In this document: positions 24,543-25,947 of the stretch, in pieces
How positions within the stretch are numbered: the stretch's first letter is position 1
Layout of the letters: every line of letters begins with the position of its first letter
Translations under genes and position numbers: made by a program
NCBI GenBank assembly: GCA_964506685.1
Contig: CAZDMQ010000051.1
Coordinates: 1 to 25,947, forward strand
Source: UBA5336 sp964506685
GTDB taxonomy: Bacteria; Pseudomonadota; Alphaproteobacteria; Caulobacterales; Hyphomonadaceae
Direction: 5' to 3'
Length of the DNA: 25,947 nt
Notes under the pieces: model-generated
What the model saw: the letters and a program-made list of their open reading frames with translations, nothing else
The model's database searches: none
What the model was told of the DNA's origin: nothing

Positions 24543-24640
24543 AGCGGCGCGTTCTCAAGTGGACTCAGTGTGCCGCTTCAAGTCATTGTCTTGGCGCGCT
24601 TCCGGACGGCGAACCGATGCCCACTTCGCCTGGACGCGCT
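24542..24640. repeat. Intergenic palindromic element of the alphaproteobacterial dispersed type
   Basis: The 166 bases between nth and the next gene hold no coding frame. They contain two inverted repeats. One is AAGCGGC (24542-24548) with GCCGCTT (24572-24578), over the nth stop. The other is an imperfect hairpin of about 47 bases (24594-24640) with GGCGAA/TTCGCC around an 11-base loop, extended by CC/GG and GCGC/GCGC. The stretch TTCAAGTCATTGTCTTGGCG and the CCGGACGGCGAACCG and CCCACTTCGCCTGGA blocks recall a dispersed intergenic repeat seen in many Alphaproteobacteria; this is recognised from memory. It may double as the nth terminator. Confidence 0.45.
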
Positions 24641-24708
24641 TCAAGGCGGCGCGCGTCCCGGGCCGCCTTTCCGGTTGCGAAACGCCCGCGCCGGCATAGG
24701 GTCACTTG

Positions 24709-25332
24709 ATGACCCTGGACGCACCCGGCCTCGAGAACGCGCTTGTCCGCCTCGACATCTTTTCAGAGCGGCACGTGCCCCTCATCGGTGCGAGCTCTGC
24801 GATCCGGCACATGTGGGACTCGATGCCCGACATTCCGAAGGGCACCAGTTTCGCAGCTTATGCCGACCACGCCCTGAAACAGGCACGGGACGGGACATGG
24901 GTGCCCTTCGTGATCTTCCGACAGGCCGATGATGCGCTCGCCGGTGTCGCGATCTATGACGACATCAGCCGGGTCCATCGCCGCGTGCGGATCGCGCATT
25001 TCTGGCACCCCGAAACCATGCGCGGCTCCGGTATCTTCCAGGCAAGCCAGGCCCTCATGATCGAACGGGCCCTCGACTGGGGCGCCCGGCGCATCGCCTG
25101 GCTGGTCCCCGACCGCAGCCCGCGGGCCCTCGATGCCGTGCGCAGTCTCGGCGCCCGCGACGAGGGCCTGCTGCGCCGCCATACCCGCCTCGCCGACGGC
25201 ACATATGCCGACATGGCCGTCCTGTCGCTGCTCGGCGACGAGGCGCGGGCCATCCTCCCGGTGATCAATGACCACTGGCAGGCCCGGCAGGCCAGCCACG
25301 CCAAGCCCGCGGAGACGCGGTCCGGCGCTTGA
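24709..25332 (+). CDS. GNAT family N-acetyltransferase (RimJ/RimL-like)
   Basis: This 207-residue protein has the layout of the Acetyltransf_3 branch: VRLDIFSERHVPLIGASS opening, WVPFVIFRQADDALAGVAIYDD strand pair, the acetyl-CoA loop HFWHPETMRGSGIFQASQALMI (about 103-124), then LDWGARRIAWLVPDRSPRALDAVRSLGARDEGLLRRH. This resembles proteins that acetylate N-termini or small molecules; the substrate is unknown. The ATG at 24709 directly follows a TTG that would extend it by one codon. It precedes ffh by 200 bases of apparently non-coding DNA. Confidence 0.85.
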   Translation: MTLDAPGLENALVRLDIFSERHVPLIGASSAIRHMWDSMPDIPKGTSFAAYADHALKQARDGTWVPFVIFRQADDALAGVAIYDDISRVHRRVRIAHFWHPETMRGSGIFQASQALMIERALDWGARRIAWLVPDRSPRALDAVRSLGARDEGLLRRHTRLADGTYADMAVLSLLGDEARAILPVINDHWQARQASHAKPAETRSGA

Positions 25333-25532
25333 CCCTGCACTGCGCCTGTGGCTTAAGCCGCCGGACATCCGCGCAATCACGACAAGCGCACCTTGACCGG
25401 TCCCCGAGGCTGGCGAGGTCCCCCGCCCGGCGACGTTTCGCTCAGCGGGGCAAACGGCGTTGCGCGGGGTGTTGACGGAAGACCTTCGCATCCTGACCTT
25501 TGGCACTCAGGGATCAGGACAGGAGAAGCGGC

Positions 25533-25947
25533 ATGTTCGACGCGCTATCAGACCGCCTTGGCGGCATATTCGAGGGCCTCACCGGCCGCGGCGCCCTTTC
25601 GGAGAAGGACGTCAGCGCCGCGCTGCGCGAGATCCGCGTGGCCCTGCTCGAAGCCGACGTGGCCCTTCCCGTGGTCAAGGACTTCATCGGCTCGGTGAAG
25701 GAACGCGCCGTTGGCGAGGATGTCGTGCGCTCGGTCAAGCCCGGCCAGCAGGTCGTCAAGATCGTCCACGACGCACTGGTCGAGATGCTCGGCGGAGAGA
25801 GTGCCGACACCACGCTGAGGATCGACACCCCGCCGGCCATCGTGATGATGGCGGGGCTGCAGGGCTCGGGCAAGACGACGACCACCGGCAAGCTGGCCAG
25901 GCGCCTCGCCGAGAAGGAGCGCAAGAAGGTCCTCCTCGCCTCGCTCG
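25533..25947 (+). CDS. ffh: Signal recognition particle protein Ffh (partial, N-terminus only)
   Basis: The first 138 residues of the SRP GTPase that targets ribosome-nascent chains to the inner membrane. The four-helix N domain (about 1-90, including ALSEKDVSAALREIRVALLEADVAL) is followed by the G domain with the P-loop GLQGSGKTTTTGKLA at 108-122. An excellent ribosome site (AGGAG, 7 bases upstream) fixes the start. It runs off the right edge; the G and M domains are outside. The 200 bases before it contain a GGCTTAAGCC palindrome (25350-25359) but no gene or SRP RNA that I can recognise. Confidence 0.97.
   Translation, partial: MFDALSDRLGGIFEGLTGRGALSEKDVSAALREIRVALLEADVALPVVKDFIGSVKERAVGEDVVRSVKPGQQVVKIVHDALVEMLGGESADTTLRIDTPPAIVMMAGLQGSGKTTTTGKLARRLAEKERKKVLLASL

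Noticed and set aside
25333..25532. Possible SRP RNA gene before ffh
   Set aside because: I looked for the conserved GGAAG/AGCA tetraloop region on both strands and did not find it; only a short palindrome and some GC-rich inverted repeats are present.

Overview
The window is GC-rich, densely coded bacterial chromosome. Gene content and order point to an alphaproteobacterium: proA-nadD-rsfS-rlmH in one run, xerC divergent from it, an intracellular PHA depolymerase with the Cys nucleophile, AhpC/AhpD of the mycobacterial/rhizobial type, a DUF2244 gene divergent from nth, a CYP153-like P450, and ffh at the right edge. I cannot settle the order or genus from sequence alone.

Layout. (1) 1-2713, minus: a tightly overlapping DUF4129 - DUF4350 - MoxR ATPase operon that runs off the left edge. 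(2) 2756-3223, plus: a free methionine-R-sulfoxide reductase. (3) 3262-4560, minus: a membrane-tethered TAXI-type solute-binding protein with no permease beside it. A possible 37-residue hydrophobic peptide follows at 4762. (4) 4895-7769, minus: proA, nadD, rsfS, rlmH (proline and NAD synthesis plus ribosome maturation and silencing). (5) 7843-10194, plus: xerC and phaZ. (6) 10198-12518: a SAM methyltransferase and a GlxA-type AraC regulator. This 2.3-kb block lies between two identical 144-bp copies of the phaZ 3' end. (7) 12676-14162, minus: an MDR-type NADP-dependent oxidoreductase followed by a small membrane protein. (8) 14232-15400, minus: ahpC then ahpD, separated by a clear hairpin, with an OxyR-like palindrome upstream. 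(9) 15570-17474, minus: a DUF3617 secreted protein and a dicarboxylate/amino-acid:cation symporter. (10) 17666-19499, plus: a PNPOx-like flavin protein and a FAD monooxygenase. (11) 19573-21440, minus: CYP153-like P450 then a GNAT. (12) 21764-23137, plus: an RTX protein with 26 uninterrupted nonapeptides. (13) 23191-25332: DUF2244 (minus), nth (plus), an intergenic palindromic element, a second GNAT (plus). (14) 25533 to the end: the 5' part of ffh.

Most of the window is ordinary housekeeping and accessory metabolism. The strongest anomaly is the exact phaZ-tail duplication around the methyltransferase/regulator pair. At its right junction a second, divergent gene appears to have been cut off after about eight codons and fused out of frame to the phaZ tail. 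This looks like a recent recombination or insertion scar. Secondary points are a five-repeat superperiod in the RTX protein, a textbook OxyR half-operator before ahpC, and an inverted repeat upstream of the P450. I found no CRISPR array, tRNA, rRNA, transposase or prophage gene.
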